From Bordetella genomosp. 13 (GTDB lineage: Bacteria; Pseudomonadota; Gammaproteobacteria; Burkholderiales; Burkholderiaceae_B): a stretch of 64,000 nt of DNA. Where the stretch lies: positions 124,001 through 188,000 of the forward strand of contig NZ_VEHL01000012.1 in NCBI RefSeq assembly GCF_007679965.1, written 5' to 3'. Positions 40,193 to 49,151 of this stretch are shown here, piece by piece; the stretch's first letter is position 1; every line of letters starts with the position of its first letter. A program made the position numbers and the translations under genes. Under the pieces are notes generated by a model, which worked only from the letters and a program-made list of their open reading frames with translations, was not told the origin of the DNA and did no database searches.

Positions 40193-41506
40193 TTATCGGG
40201 TAAATGGGCCCCACGTAGGTTCACGTATTTCCCCGTTCAGGACAGACAAGGTCTGCCGCACGCGGCCATCGCTCGAGACTCCTGCCAGCACGCTACGTCC
40301 TCCTTGTACAGCAGCGTAGAGGACCTGCATGCCATTCGGAGCGAAGCTTGGCGACTGATCATCTTGACCGTCAGTCAGCAAGTTTTCGGCACCTGAGGAC
40401 AGGTTCAGCGAAGCGATACGAAACGCGCCATCTCGTCTTGCAACGTACAGCAGCGTCGATCCATCGGGGGAAATTCGGGGTGAGATGTTGTAACCACCAT
40501 TTAGCGTCAGGCGGCGCGCGTCGCCGCCGTCCAGGCCGGTCTGGTAGATCTGCGGACCGCCGCTGCGGTCGCTGGTGAAGATGATGGAGCGGCCGTCGGG
40601 CGTGAAGCTCGGTTCGGTATCGATGCCGGGCGAACGCGTGACGCGGCGCATGTTCGAGCCGCCGGCGGCATTGACCACGTAGATCTGCGACAGGCCGTCG
40701 CGCGTCAGGGCCACGGCCAACTGCGTGCCGTCCGGCGACCAGGCGGGCGCGCTGTTGTTGCCCTTGAAGTTGGCCACGGGCACCTGGGCGCTGGTGGACA
40801 GGTTCTGCACGTACACCACCGGCTTGCCGGTGTGGAAGCTCACGTAGGCCAGCCGCTGGCCGTCCGGCGACCACTTCGGCGAGATGATCGGTTCACGCGA
40901 ACGCAGGGCCACCTGCGGATTCTGGCCGTCGGCGTCGGCGACCTGCAGCTCGTAGGTATTACCTTGTTTCAGCACATAGGCGATGCGTGTGGAGAAAACG
41001 CCACGCACGCCCGTGATCTTTTCGTAGATGCGATCGGCGATCTGGTGCGCCACGCGGCGCAGTTCCTGCTCGGTGCCCGAGAACGCCACGCCGTCCAGCT
41101 GGTTCTTCTGGATGGTGTCGGCCAGGCGGTAGCGGATGTCGTAGCGGCCGTCGGCGCCACGGGAAATGCTGCCGTAGGCCAGGAAGTCGGCGCCCTTGCC
41201 GCGCCAGTCGTCGTGCGCGATGGGGCTGTCCACCGTCAGGCCGGAGCCCGCGGCGTTGACCAGGCGGAACTGGCCGGTGCGGGTCAGGTCGGCGCGGATC
41301 ACGTCGGCCAGCGCGCGGCCGCGCGCGTCGTCGCCGGCGAGGTCGGCGATGGCCACCGGATATTGCGTGGCGCCCGTGCCCGAGATGTCCACGCGCAGCT
41401 GCGCGCGCGCGGGATGCCAGGCCAGCAGGGCGGCCAGCAGCATCACGAGCGCAAGGCCATGCTTACGCAGAATCTCCGCTGGGGGGATGCGGAAGGCGGA
41501 TGTCAT
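40193..41506 (-). CDS. tolB: Tol-Pal system beta-propeller protein TolB
   Basis: A 437-residue periplasmic protein. A signal peptide is cleaved near HPARA-Q (residue 35). The N-terminal TolB domain (about 36-170) begins RVDISGTGATQYPVAIADL. A six-bladed propeller follows, with repeated WSPDG/FTPDG/ISPDG motifs (KWSPDGQRLAYVS, AWSPDGTQLAVAL, SFTPDGRSIIFTS, RISPDGSTLLYVA). The start at 41506 is chosen for the signal peptide. It binds Pal and TolA. It follows tolA by 16 bases. Confidence 0.97.
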   Translation of the reverse strand: MTSAFRIPPAEILRKHGLALVMLLAALLAWHPARAQLRVDISGTGATQYPVAIADLAGDDARGRALADVIRADLTRTGQFRLVNAAGSGLTVDSPIAHDDWRGKGADFLAYGSISRGADGRYDIRYRLADTIQKNQLDGVAFSGTEQELRRVAHQIADRIYEKITGVRGVFSTRIAYVLKQGNTYELQVADADGQNPQVALRSREPIISPKWSPDGQRLAYVSFHTGKPVVYVQNLSTSAQVPVANFKGNNSAPAWSPDGTQLAVALTRDGLSQIYVVNAAGGSNMRRVTRSPGIDTEPSFTPDGRSIIFTSDRSGGPQIYQTGLDGGDARRLTLNGGYNISPRISPDGSTLLYVARRDGAFRIASLNLSSGAENLLTDGQDDQSPSFAPNGMQVLYAAVQGGRSVLAGVSSDGRVRQTLSVLNGEIREPTWGPFTR

Positions 41507-41522
41507 GGTCGGCAATCTCCTG

Positions 41523-42704
41523 TCAGTACATTTGGTACACAACGTCGATGACGGGTTCGTAGCGGCCCGTCGACGGCTTGGGGAAGGGGTTGCAGCGCCG
41601 GATACCGGTCTCGACCGCGCGGTCGAAGCCCGTGATGCCGGACGAGCGGGTCAGCGTGACGCCTGTCACTCTCCCGTCAGAACCTAACTGTACCCGGTAT
41701 TCCGCCGTCGGATTGGACGATCCGCGCGGGGGAGTCGGATAGGACACGCCGGGCTGCACGCAGGCGCGAACCTTGGCGCCGTAGCCGTCGTCGCGGCCGC
41801 CGCCCGCCTGGTTGCGGTCGGCGGTGCCGCCCGGCAGGCCAGCGGCGCCCATGGCGTCGTTGCGGAAAGCGTCGCGCAGCGCCTGGTCGGCCGCGGCCTT
41901 CTTCTCGGCGGCGGCTTTCTTTTCGGCGGCCAGTTTCTCGGCCGCGGCTTTTTCGGCGGCGGCCTTCTTGGCGGCGTCTTCCTTGGCCTTCTTCTCGGCG
42001 GCCAGTTTCTCGGCAGCCGCCTTCTCGGCGGCGGCTTTCTCGGCCGCGGCCTTCTTCTCGGCGGCGGCCTTTTCCGCGGCGGCCTTCTCGGCAGCCACCT
42101 TTTCGGCGGCGGCCTTCTCCGCGGCAGCCTTTTCGGCGGCAGCCTTGTCGGCCGCGGCCTTCTCGGCAGCCGCCTTCTGCGCGGCGGCTTTTTCCGCGGC
42201 CGCCTTCTCGTCGGCCAGGCGCTGCTTTTCCTTCAGTTCGGCCTGCTTGCGTTCCTCTTCCAGGCGCGCCTTTTCCTTGGCGGCCTCGGCAGCCTGGCGC
42301 TGCTTTTCTTCCTGCTCGCGCTTCTTGCGCGCCTCTTCCAGCGCGATCTCGGGATCGGGCTGCTCGGGCGGCTGCACCGTCGGCTTGGGCGGCGTGGGCG
42401 TGGGCTGGGGCGGTGCGGGCGGCGGCGTCGGCGTGGGTTCGGGTTCGGGCTGCGGTTTGGGCGGCGTGGGTTGCGGATCCGGCGGCGGCTTGTTCGGCGT
42501 GGGCGGCGGCGAATCAGGGCTGTCGCCCTTGGCCCATAGCTCGACCTGTACCGGCCCGGGGTTCTCGGTATGCCAGTTCAGGCCGAGGACGAGGGCGAGC
42601 ACCAGCAGCAGGTGCGCCAGGACCGCCAGGCCAAGGCCTTTCGCGTTGTCCTTGGAGGCGGCGGGATCCTGCGGGCCGTTGCGTTGGGAAGAGGGTGGCG
42701 TCAT
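41523..42704 (-). CDS. tolA: Tol-Pal system energy-transducing protein TolA
   Basis: A 393-residue inner-membrane protein that transmits TolQR motor force to TolB/Pal. One membrane anchor (about residues 24-43; LAVLAHLLLVLALVLGL) is followed by a Pro-rich linker (about 58-115). A long Ala/Lys/Glu helix (about 120-280) is built of AAAEK-type pentapeptides. The C-terminal domain has the TonB-like YRVQLGSDGRVTGVTLTRSSG and FDRAVETGIRRC. Repeat number is expected to vary between strains. The strongly repetitive DNA explains long open frames on the opposite strand. Confidence 0.96.
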   Translation of the reverse strand: MTPPSSQRNGPQDPAASKDNAKGLGLAVLAHLLLVLALVLGLNWHTENPGPVQVELWAKGDSPDSPPPTPNKPPPDPQPTPPKPQPEPEPTPTPPPAPPQPTPTPPKPTVQPPEQPDPEIALEEARKKREQEEKQRQAAEAAKEKARLEEERKQAELKEKQRLADEKAAAEKAAAQKAAAEKAAADKAAAEKAAAEKAAAEKVAAEKAAAEKAAAEKKAAAEKAAAEKAAAEKLAAEKKAKEDAAKKAAAEKAAAEKLAAEKKAAAEKKAAADQALRDAFRNDAMGAAGLPGGTADRNQAGGGRDDGYGAKVRACVQPGVSYPTPPRGSSNPTAEYRVQLGSDGRVTGVTLTRSSGITGFDRAVETGIRRCNPFPKPSTGRYEPVIDVVYQMY

Positions 42705-42748
42705 GGGCGAGTGAGAGGGGCCGTGGGGCCGTACCGGTTCGGGGCGCG

Positions 42749-43207
42749 TCAGCGCCGGCGGGCGGGCTGCTGGGCGGCGGAGCCGCCGCCCTGGTCGACG
42801 AGCAGGCCCAGGCGGGTGATGCCGCTGGTACGCAGTTCGTCCATCACCTGCACCACGGATTCATACGGCGCCTTGCCGTCGGCGGCGATCACCACGGGCG
42901 TGTCGGCCGTGATGCGCGAGCGCACCTCGGAGACCAGCGCGGTGCGGGCGATGTCCTGCGGCGTGGCGCCGGCTTCGCGCATGCGCAGGGCGATCTTGCC
43001 GTCCTGGCCGATCTGGACTTCGAGCGGCTTGACCGGCACCTGGGCCGCCTGGCCGACCGAGGGCAGCTCGATCAGGCCGGGGGTGATCAGCGGGGCGGTC
43101 ACCATGAAGATGACCAGCAGCACCAGCATCACGTCGATGTACGGCACCACGTTGATGTCGGCCTTCATCTTGCGGCCGTGCCGGCCGCCGGAGCGCAGGG
43201 AACCCAT
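42749..43207 (-). CDS. tolR: Tol-Pal system protein TolR (ExbD family)
   Basis: A 152-residue stator-type component of the proton-driven TolQR motor. One membrane helix contains the essential Asp25 in NVVPYIDVMLVLLVIFM. The periplasmic domain ends with VIAADGKAPYESVVQVMDEL and LGLLVD. The start codon shares one base with the tolQ stop, so it is translationally coupled. A basic N-terminal segment (RSGGRHGRKMK) faces the cytoplasm. Confidence 0.95.
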   Translation of the reverse strand: MGSLRSGGRHGRKMKADINVVPYIDVMLVLLVIFMVTAPLITPGLIELPSVGQAAQVPVKPLEVQIGQDGKIALRMREAGATPQDIARTALVSEVRSRITADTPVVIAADGKAPYESVVQVMDELRTSGITRLGLLVDQGGGSAAQQPARRR

Positions 43208-43887
43208 CAGCGCACCTGCCGTTGCAGGATGTTCAGGAACTCGTCGACGAAGCTGTCGAAGCGGATCGACAGGCGATCGATGTCGTTGGTGAAGCGGTTG
43301 TAGGCGACCACCGCGGGGATGGCGGCGAACAGGCCGATGGCCGTGGCGATCAGGGCTTCGGCAATGCCGGGGGCCACCGAGGCCAGCGTGGCCTGCTGCA
43401 TGTTCGACAGGCCGATGAACGCGTGCATGATGCCCCACACCGTGCCCAGCAGACCGATGTACGGGCTGACCGAACCGGTCGAGGCCAGGAAGTTCAGGTG
43501 CGATTCCAGCGAGTCCATCTCACGCTGGTAGGCGGCGCGCATGGCGCGGCGCGGGCCGTCCAGCGCGGCGTTGACGTCGCCCGTGGGCGTGTTGCGGCGC
43601 GCCTTCATGAATTCGGTCATGCCGGCATCGAAGATGCGGGCCAGCGCGCCTTGCTCGTCGCGGCGGCTGGACACGGCCTGCTGCAGCACCGACAGGTCGC
43701 CGCCCGACCAGAAGTCGTCCTCGAAGCGCAGCGTCTGGCGATGCGCGCGGCGGATGGCGATGCGCTTGGCGAAGATGTAGGTCCAGGACATGATGGAGAT
43801 CACCAGCAGGATCAGCATGATCAGCTGAACGGGGATGCTGGCGTGCGAGATCAGCGAGATCAGCGACATGTCGGCGGAGGGTTGCAT
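43207..43887 (-). CDS. tolQ: Tol-Pal system protein TolQ (ExbB/MotA family)
   Basis: A 226-residue inner-membrane protein forming the proton channel with TolR. The three helices lie at about 15-38, 135-160 and 170-195. Conserved sequences include GTVWGIMHAFIGL and ATAIGLFAAIPAVVAYNRF, typical of TolQ/ExbB. Start ATG 43887 lies 6 bases after the ybgC stop. The full ybgC-tolQ-tolR-tolA-tolB-pal-cpoB order equals the enterobacterial operon. Confidence 0.96.
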   Translation of the reverse strand: MQPSADMSLISLISHASIPVQLIMLILLVISIMSWTYIFAKRIAIRRAHRQTLRFEDDFWSGGDLSVLQQAVSSRRDEQGALARIFDAGMTEFMKARRNTPTGDVNAALDGPRRAMRAAYQREMDSLESHLNFLASTGSVSPYIGLLGTVWGIMHAFIGLSNMQQATLASVAPGIAEALIATAIGLFAAIPAVVAYNRFTNDIDRLSIRFDSFVDEFLNILQRQVR

Positions 43888-43893
43888 GGATAT

Positions 43894-44319
43894 CTATCCC
43901 TGGATGGATTTCAGTTTGTCGTGGACGTCGCCGGACAGTTCGGCTGGCCGCAAATGAGTCGTGTCTACGCAGCAGACTTGGATGCCGCCTTCGGCGAGCA
44001 GTTCCCCGTCGCGCTCCGCGCGCTGGGCGAAGTGTATCGAAGCGCGGCCCACTCGGGTGATCCTGCTGCGGATGGTGATGAGGTCGTCCAGGCGCGCCGG
44101 CTTGCGGTAGCGCATATCCAGCGAATGGACGACGAAGACCCGGCCGGTCCGGCCCGTCAGTTCCGACTGGTTGAAGCCGAGCGCCCGCAGCCATTCGGTG
44201 CGGGCGCGTTCGAAGAACTTCAGGTAATTGGCATAGAAGACGATTCCCGCGGCGTCCGTGTCTTCGTAGTAGACACGCACGCGCAGCAGGAATTCGTCGG
44301 CGGACGTCGGTTCGGTCAC
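43894..44319 (-). CDS. ybgC: Acyl-CoA thioesterase YbgC
   Basis: A 141-residue hot-dog-fold thioesterase of the 4-hydroxybenzoyl-CoA thioesterase family. The active site motif YYEDTDAAGIVFYANYLKFFERARTEW (core EDTDAAGIVFYANYL) is present, followed by YRKPARLDDLITIRS. YbgC hydrolyses short-chain acyl-CoA and is associated with Tol-Pal and phospholipid enzymes. First gene of the tol operon; its promoter lies in the roughly 120 bases downstream of proS. Confidence 0.95.
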   Translation of the reverse strand: MTEPTSADEFLLRVRVYYEDTDAAGIVFYANYLKFFERARTEWLRALGFNQSELTGRTGRVFVVHSLDMRYRKPARLDDLITIRSRITRVGRASIHFAQRAERDGELLAEGGIQVCCVDTTHLRPAELSGDVHDKLKSIQG

Positions 44320-44439
44320 GATAACGATATAGGCCTACGGGTATTGCGGGCACCCCAAAGGGATGTCTTCATGCGGCGCACTCCGGTATTCCCCCTTGGG
44401 GCGGCCCGGCGGGCGAATAGGGATGCCAAGGGCGCGATA

Positions 44440-46176
44440 TTACAGCGTATCCAGGCGGTCGAGGGTCTGCTGCAGCGCCTGGTCGGCGGGAATGCGGCTG
44501 GCCTCGGTGTCCCGGCGTGCCTGCAATTCGACCACGCCCTCTTTCAATCCGCGCTCTCCAACTGTTACGCGCAGCGGCACGCCGATCAGTTCCCATTCGG
44601 CGAACATGACGCCCGGGCGGGCATCGCGGTCGTCCAGGATGACGTCCACGCCGCGAGCACGCAGGTCTTCGTACAGGCGCGTGGCGGTGTCACGGACGGT
44701 TTCACTCTTGCCCCAGCCCACCGGGCAGATCACCACCTCGAAGGGGGCGATTGCGCGCGGCCACAGGATGCCGCGCTCGTCGTGGTTCTGCTCGATGGCG
44801 GCGCCCGCGATACGGGTGACGCCGATGCCGTAGCAGCCCATCTCCAGCAGCGCCGGCTTGCCGTTGGCGTCCAGGAAGGTGGCCTTCAGGGCGTCGGAGT
44901 ACTTGGTGCCCAGGTAGAACACGTGTCCCACCTCGATGCCGCGCTGGATGGCCAGCGTGCCCTTGCCATCGGGCGCGGGATCGCCCGCCACCACGTTGCG
45001 CAGGTCGGCCACGGCCTCGGGCTCGGGCAGGTCGCGGCCCCAGTTCATGCCGGTGTAGTGGTAATCCTCGCGGTTGGCGCCGCAGACGAAATCGGCCATG
45101 TTGGCCACCGTGCGGTCGGCGATCACGCGCACCGGACGCGCCGTCTTCAGCGGACCCAGGTAACCGGGCTTGCAGCCGAAGTGCTCGACGATCTCGGCCT
45201 CGGTGGCGAAGCGGTGACCCTTCAGGCCGGCCAGCTTGCCGACCTTCACTTCGTTCATCTCGTGGTCGCCGCGCAGCAGCAGCAGCCAGATCTGGGCCGG
45301 CTCGCCTTCCTTTTCGGCATCCGTGGCCAGCACGATGGACTTGATGGTGCGTTCCAGCGGCAGGCCCAGCAGCCTAGCCACGTCCTCGCATTTGGCGGCG
45401 CCGGGCGTGGGCGTTTCCTGCAGGGCCTCGGCGGGCGCGGCGCGCTCGGCCAGCAGCGACACGGCCTCGGCCAGCTCGATGTTGGCGGCGTAGGCGGAGT
45501 CGGGGTTGTACACGATCAGGTCTTCGCCGGTGTCGGCGATCACCTGGAATTCATGGCTGCGCGTGCCGCCGATCGAGCCGGTATCGGCCGCCACGGCGCG
45601 GAACTCCAGCCCCAGGCGCTCGAAGATGCGCATGTAGGCGGCGTACATGTTGTCGTAGCTCTTCTGGGCGCCGGCCTCGTCGCGATCGAACGAGTAGGCG
45701 TCCTTCATGGTGAATTCGCGGCCGCGCATCAGGCCGAAGCGCGGGCGGCGCTCGTCCCGGAACTTGGTCTGGATGTGATAGAAGTTCACCGGCAGCTGGC
45801 GGTAGCTGTGGATCTCGTTGCGGGCGATGTCCGTGATCACCTCTTCCGAGGTCGGCTGCAGTACGAAGTCGCGGTCATGGCGGTCCTTCATGCGCAGCAG
45901 TTCGGCGCCGTACAGCGTCCAGCGGCCGGACTCCTGCCACAGCTCGGCGGGCTGGACCACCGGCATCAGCAGTTCCAGGGCGCCGGCGGCATTCATTTCC
46001 TCGCGGACGATGCCTTCGATCTTGCGGATCACCCGCAGGCCCACGGGCATGTACGTGTAGATGCCCCCGGCCAGCTTGCGGATCATCCCGGCGCGCGTCA
46101 TCAGCTGGTGGCTGATGACTTCTGCCTCGGCGGGGGCTTCTTTCAGGGTGTTCAGATGGTAGTGGGAAGCGCGCAT
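44440..46176 (-). CDS. proS: Prolyl-tRNA synthetase (bacterial ProS type)
   Basis: A 578-residue class II synthetase charging tRNA-Pro. Motifs: MTRAGMIRKLAGGIYTYMP at the N-terminus, QPTSEEVITDIA, TKFRDERRPRFGLMRGREFTMKDAYSF (class II motif 2 around KFRDE), and the C-terminal GIGVTRIAGAAIEQNHD (motif 3). The insertion (YbaK-like editing) domain spans about 225-385, with CEDVARLLGLPLERTIKSIV. ATG 46176 is chosen for the canonical MRASHYHLNTLKEAPAEAE start. It is divergent from rppH with 64 bases between starts. A separate YbaK-type deacylase is encoded at 37341. Confidence 0.97.
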   Translation of the reverse strand: MRASHYHLNTLKEAPAEAEVISHQLMTRAGMIRKLAGGIYTYMPVGLRVIRKIEGIVREEMNAAGALELLMPVVQPAELWQESGRWTLYGAELLRMKDRHDRDFVLQPTSEEVITDIARNEIHSYRQLPVNFYHIQTKFRDERRPRFGLMRGREFTMKDAYSFDRDEAGAQKSYDNMYAAYMRIFERLGLEFRAVAADTGSIGGTRSHEFQVIADTGEDLIVYNPDSAYAANIELAEAVSLLAERAAPAEALQETPTPGAAKCEDVARLLGLPLERTIKSIVLATDAEKEGEPAQIWLLLLRGDHEMNEVKVGKLAGLKGHRFATEAEIVEHFGCKPGYLGPLKTARPVRVIADRTVANMADFVCGANREDYHYTGMNWGRDLPEPEAVADLRNVVAGDPAPDGKGTLAIQRGIEVGHVFYLGTKYSDALKATFLDANGKPALLEMGCYGIGVTRIAGAAIEQNHDERGILWPRAIAPFEVVICPVGWGKSETVRDTATRLYEDLRARGVDVILDDRDARPGVMFAEWELIGVPLRVTVGERGLKEGVVELQARRDTEASRIPADQALQQTLDRLDTL

Positions 46177-46198
46177 AGATTGAGGGGATACCAGTACG

Positions 46199-46204
46199 TA
46201 TAAT
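46199..46204 (+). promoter_or_regulatory. Candidate -10 element for rppH
   Basis: A perfect TATAAT lies 37 bases before the rppH start in the divergent proS-rppH region. No strong -35 is visible at 17 bases. Confidence 0.45.
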
Positions 46205-46240
46205 CGACCGTAATTGTATTGAATTCGGTGGGGGTGGCCC

Positions 46241-46813
46241 ATGCTTGATCGCGAAGGCTACCGTCCCAATGTCGGCATCATTCTCGTCAACGGCAAAAAC
46301 GAGGTCTTTTGGGGCAAGCGGATCCGGGAACATGCCTGGCAATTCCCGCAGGGTGGCATCAAGCACGGGGAGAGCCCCGTGCAGGCCATGTATCGCGAAC
46401 TCCATGAAGAAGTGGGCCTCAAGCCCGAGCATGTCCGCATTCTGGGACGTACACGTGACTGGCTGCGTTACAATGTTCCGGACCACTTCGTCCGGCGCGA
46501 ATGGCGCGGCCACTATAAAGGACAAAAGCAGATCTGGTTCCTGCTGCGCATGGTCGGCCGCGATTGCGACGTCTGCCTGCGCGCTACGCAGCATCCCGAG
46601 TTCGACGCCTGGCGCTGGAGCCAATATTGGGTGCCGCTGGATGCGGTCATCGAGTTCAAGCGCGAGGTCTACACCCAGGCGCTGAACGAGCTGTCCTCCA
46701 TTCTGTTCCGCCGGCACCACGAAACCCGCTACCTGCGCCAGCGCGTGCACGGTCCGCGTTCTTCAGAAATTCCTTCCGCCGAAAGCGACGGTCATGCGCA
46801 TATTGTTGGTTGA
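46241..46813 (+). CDS. rppH: RNA pyrophosphohydrolase RppH (Nudix)
   Basis: A 190-residue enzyme that removes pyrophosphate from mRNA 5' ends and so triggers decay. The Nudix box GGIKHGESPVQAMYRELHEEVGL (core ELHEEVGL) is intact. The N-terminus MLDREGYRPNVGIILVN and the middle WPQ-like HAWQFPQGG match RppH. The end of the gene overlaps the tctD start by 20 bases, so RNA decay and the two-component genes are probably coexpressed. Roughly 25 C-terminal residues extend beyond the fold. Confidence 0.95.
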   Translation: MLDREGYRPNVGIILVNGKNEVFWGKRIREHAWQFPQGGIKHGESPVQAMYRELHEEVGLKPEHVRILGRTRDWLRYNVPDHFVRREWRGHYKGQKQIWFLLRMVGRDCDVCLRATQHPEFDAWRWSQYWVPLDAVIEFKREVYTQALNELSSILFRRHHETRYLRQRVHGPRSSEIPSAESDGHAHIVG

Positions 46814-47480
46814 AGACGAGCGGGACATGGCCTCCTGGCTGGTCCGCGCCCTGACGCAAAGCGGGTTTCTGCCCGACCACGCGCCCGACGCGCGCACGGC
46901 CGAGGGGCTCATGGCCGGCAACGAGTACGACGCCATCGTGCTCGACCTGCGCCTGCCCGACAAGCACGGCCTGGCGCTGCTGCGCGAAATGCGCAACCGC
47001 GACGACCGCACGCCGGTGCTGCTGCTCACCGCGCAGGGCGGCCTGCAGGATCGCGTGCGCGGCCTGAACCTGGGCGCCGACGATTTCCTCACCAAGCCCT
47101 TCGCCCTCGAAGAACTCGAGGCGCGCATCACCGCGCTGGTGCGGCGCAGCCGCGGCCGCCAGCATCCGCGCCTGCAGTGCGGCTCGCTGTCCTACGACAG
47201 CGAAAGCCGCGCGTTCACGCTGGACGGCACGTTGCTGTTCCTCACGCCCCGCGAGCACGCGGCGCTGGCCGCGCTGCTCACGCGCAGCGGCTACCCCGTG
47301 GACAAGACCCACCTGTTCGGCAAGGTCTTCACCCAGGAAAGCGAGGCCAACCTCGACGCCATCGAGGTCGTGCTGCACCGCCTGCGCAAGAAGCTCACCG
47401 GCAGCGACGTGCGCATCGTCACGGTGCGCGGCCTGGGCTACATGCTGGAAAGCATCGCGCGCGAACCCACCGAGCCGTGA
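46794..47480 (+). CDS. tctD: OmpR-family response regulator, TctD/BctD-like
   Basis: A 228-residue regulator. The receiver domain (about 1-115) has acidic residues Glu7-Asp8, the phosphoacceptor Asp51 in AIVLDLRLP, and the conserved Lys in FLTKPFALEELEAR. The DNA-binding winged helix (about 130-222) contains LTPREHAALAALLTR and RLRKKLTGSDVRIVTVRGLGYML. The neighbouring kinase and TctBA genes make it the likely controller of tricarboxylate uptake, as known for TctDE and Bordetella BctDE. OmpR-type regulators bind direct repeats of about 11 bp, and such an array lies before the second tctBA. Confidence 0.92.
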   Translation: MRILLVEDERDMASWLVRALTQSGFLPDHAPDARTAEGLMAGNEYDAIVLDLRLPDKHGLALLREMRNRDDRTPVLLLTAQGGLQDRVRGLNLGADDFLTKPFALEELEARITALVRRSRGRQHPRLQCGSLSYDSESRAFTLDGTLLFLTPREHAALAALLTRSGYPVDKTHLFGKVFTQESEANLDAIEVVLHRLRKKLTGSDVRIVTVRGLGYMLESIAREPTEP

Positions 47481-49024
47481 GCACCCTCAAGGCCCGGTGG
47501 CTGCGGATGCCGTTGCCCGGCATCCGGGCCGTGCTCATCACGCTGCTGATGCCGGGCGTCATCCTGCTGCTGGTCATCGACAGCTGGAACGACTACCGCA
47601 CGCTGTCCACCATCACCAACGAAGCCTACGATTCGGCGCTGCTGGAGCCCGCGCGCGTGCTCGAGAGCAGCGTCGAGTTCTCGCAGGACGGCGACCTGCA
47701 GGTCGCCACGCCGCTGTATGCGCAGGTCATGCTCGAGTCGCGCGCCGGCCTGCGCAAGTATTTCCGCATCGAAGAGATCGATCCGCCGCTGGAGGCGGGC
47801 AAAGGCGTCGATCCGCCCAGGTATGGCCGCACGCTGGCCGGCATGCCCGAGATGCCGCGCCTGCCTTATTGGCCCAAGGGCAACGGCGACCCGCTGTTCT
47901 TCGATGCCGTCTACCGCAACGATCCCGTGCGCGCGGTGGCCGTGCTGCGCGACCTGTACTACCGCGGGCAGCACAGGCAGGTGTTGGTGGTGGTGGCCGA
48001 AAGCATCGGCAAGCGCCAGGCCGCCGAAGCCAGCGCGCAGCGCCAGGAGATCCTGCGCGACGCCCGCATGCTGGCGCTGGTGACGCTGCTGGTGTGGTGG
48101 GGCGTGGTGTGGGCGGTGCGCCCGCTGGTGCGGTTGCGCAACGACGTGCGCTCGCGCCGTCCCGATGACTTGACCCCGCTCGACTCCACTCGCGTGCCCA
48201 GCGAAGTCACGCCGCTGGTCGAGGCCGTCAATCACCACATCGCGCGCTACCGGCGCGTGCTGGACGAGCAGTCGCAGTTCCTGGCCGATGCCTCGCATCA
48301 GCTGCGCACGCCGCTGGCCATCATGCTGACGCAGGCGCAGTACGCGCTGCGCGAGCCCGACCCCGTGCGCGCGCAGGAAGGCCTGCGCGCCATCGTCGAC
48401 CAACTGGGCCGCACGCGCCGCCTCACCGAGCAGCTGCTGTCGCTGGCCCATGCCAACCAGGGCGAGGCCACGCCGCGCCAGCGACTCGATCTCAACGACG
48501 TGGCGCGCGAGGTCGTGCTGCAGCACCTGCCGCTGGCGCACGAGCGCCAGCAGGACCTGGGCTGGGTCGATGCGCGCGGCGAAGAGGAGCAGGCGCAACC
48601 GGACGACGTGCACGAAGATGTCGTGCCGGTGTGGGGCAGCGAGGCCGAGCTGCACGAGGCCCTGTCCAACCTGGTCCACAACGCGATCCGCTACGCGCCC
48701 GTCGGCGCCCGGATCACGGTCTCGGTGGTCCGCCATGCCGAGCGCGGCGAGGTCATCGTGTCCGACAACGGACCGGGTATCGCGGCCGCGCTGCGCAAGC
48801 GCGCGTTCGCGCGCTTCGACCGCGTCGGCGCCGACCGATCGCATGCCGCCAGCGGTTCGGGCCTGGGCCTGTCCATCGCGCGCGCCTACGCGCGGCGCAA
48901 CGATGGCGACATCGAACTGCGCGACGGCGAGCCCAATGCCGACGGCGGTTTCGGCCTGGCCGCCGCTTTATGGATGCCGCTTATCAGGGATTTCCCGAGC
49001 ATTCAGGAACCCGACAGCGCGTAG
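47477..49024 (+). CDS. tctE: Sensor histidine kinase, TctE/BctE-like
   Basis: A 515-residue membrane kinase. TM1 (about 17-37) and TM2 (about 197-217) bracket a periplasmic sensor segment of the 2CSK_N type (SWNDYRTLSTITNEAYDSAL, then YWPKGNGDPLFFDAVYR). HisKA follows with His274 in LADASHQLRTPLAIM. The ATPase core has LHEALSNLVHNAIRYAP, DNGPGI and GSGLGLSIARAYA. The start is GTG 47477, overlapping the tctD stop (GTGA). An acidic insertion (EEEQAQPDDVHEDV) in the ATPase domain is unusual. In Bordetella the related sensor responds to citrate through the BctC binding protein; no such gene is adjacent here. Confidence 0.92.
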   Translation: MSTLKARWLRMPLPGIRAVLITLLMPGVILLLVIDSWNDYRTLSTITNEAYDSALLEPARVLESSVEFSQDGDLQVATPLYAQVMLESRAGLRKYFRIEEIDPPLEAGKGVDPPRYGRTLAGMPEMPRLPYWPKGNGDPLFFDAVYRNDPVRAVAVLRDLYYRGQHRQVLVVVAESIGKRQAAEASAQRQEILRDARMLALVTLLVWWGVVWAVRPLVRLRNDVRSRRPDDLTPLDSTRVPSEVTPLVEAVNHHIARYRRVLDEQSQFLADASHQLRTPLAIMLTQAQYALREPDPVRAQEGLRAIVDQLGRTRRLTEQLLSLAHANQGEATPRQRLDLNDVAREVVLQHLPLAHERQQDLGWVDARGEEEQAQPDDVHEDVVPVWGSEAELHEALSNLVHNAIRYAPVGARITVSVVRHAERGEVIVSDNGPGIAAALRKRAFARFDRVGADRSHAASGSGLGLSIARAYARRNDGDIELRDGEPNADGGFGLAAALWMPLIRDFPSIQEPDSA

Positions 49025-49151
49025 AAAGCGAATCACCAGCTTCACTCCGTATTCTCCTCGCGATCCCTTGGATTCCAACGGATTGCTGCGTCCTGTCGCT
49101 CGAGGACGCCGGTACTACGAATGAGCGCGCCAGCACGCGCGAGGAGGAGAT

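Noticed and set aside
41812..42714. Ala/Ser/Phe-rich plus-strand open frame
   Set aside because: It is the complement of the TolA AAAEK repeat region and has no independent features.
43222..46203. 993-codon plus-strand open frame across ybgC, tolQ and proS
   Set aside because: It is antisense to three genes with clear motifs, and its sequence shows no known fold.
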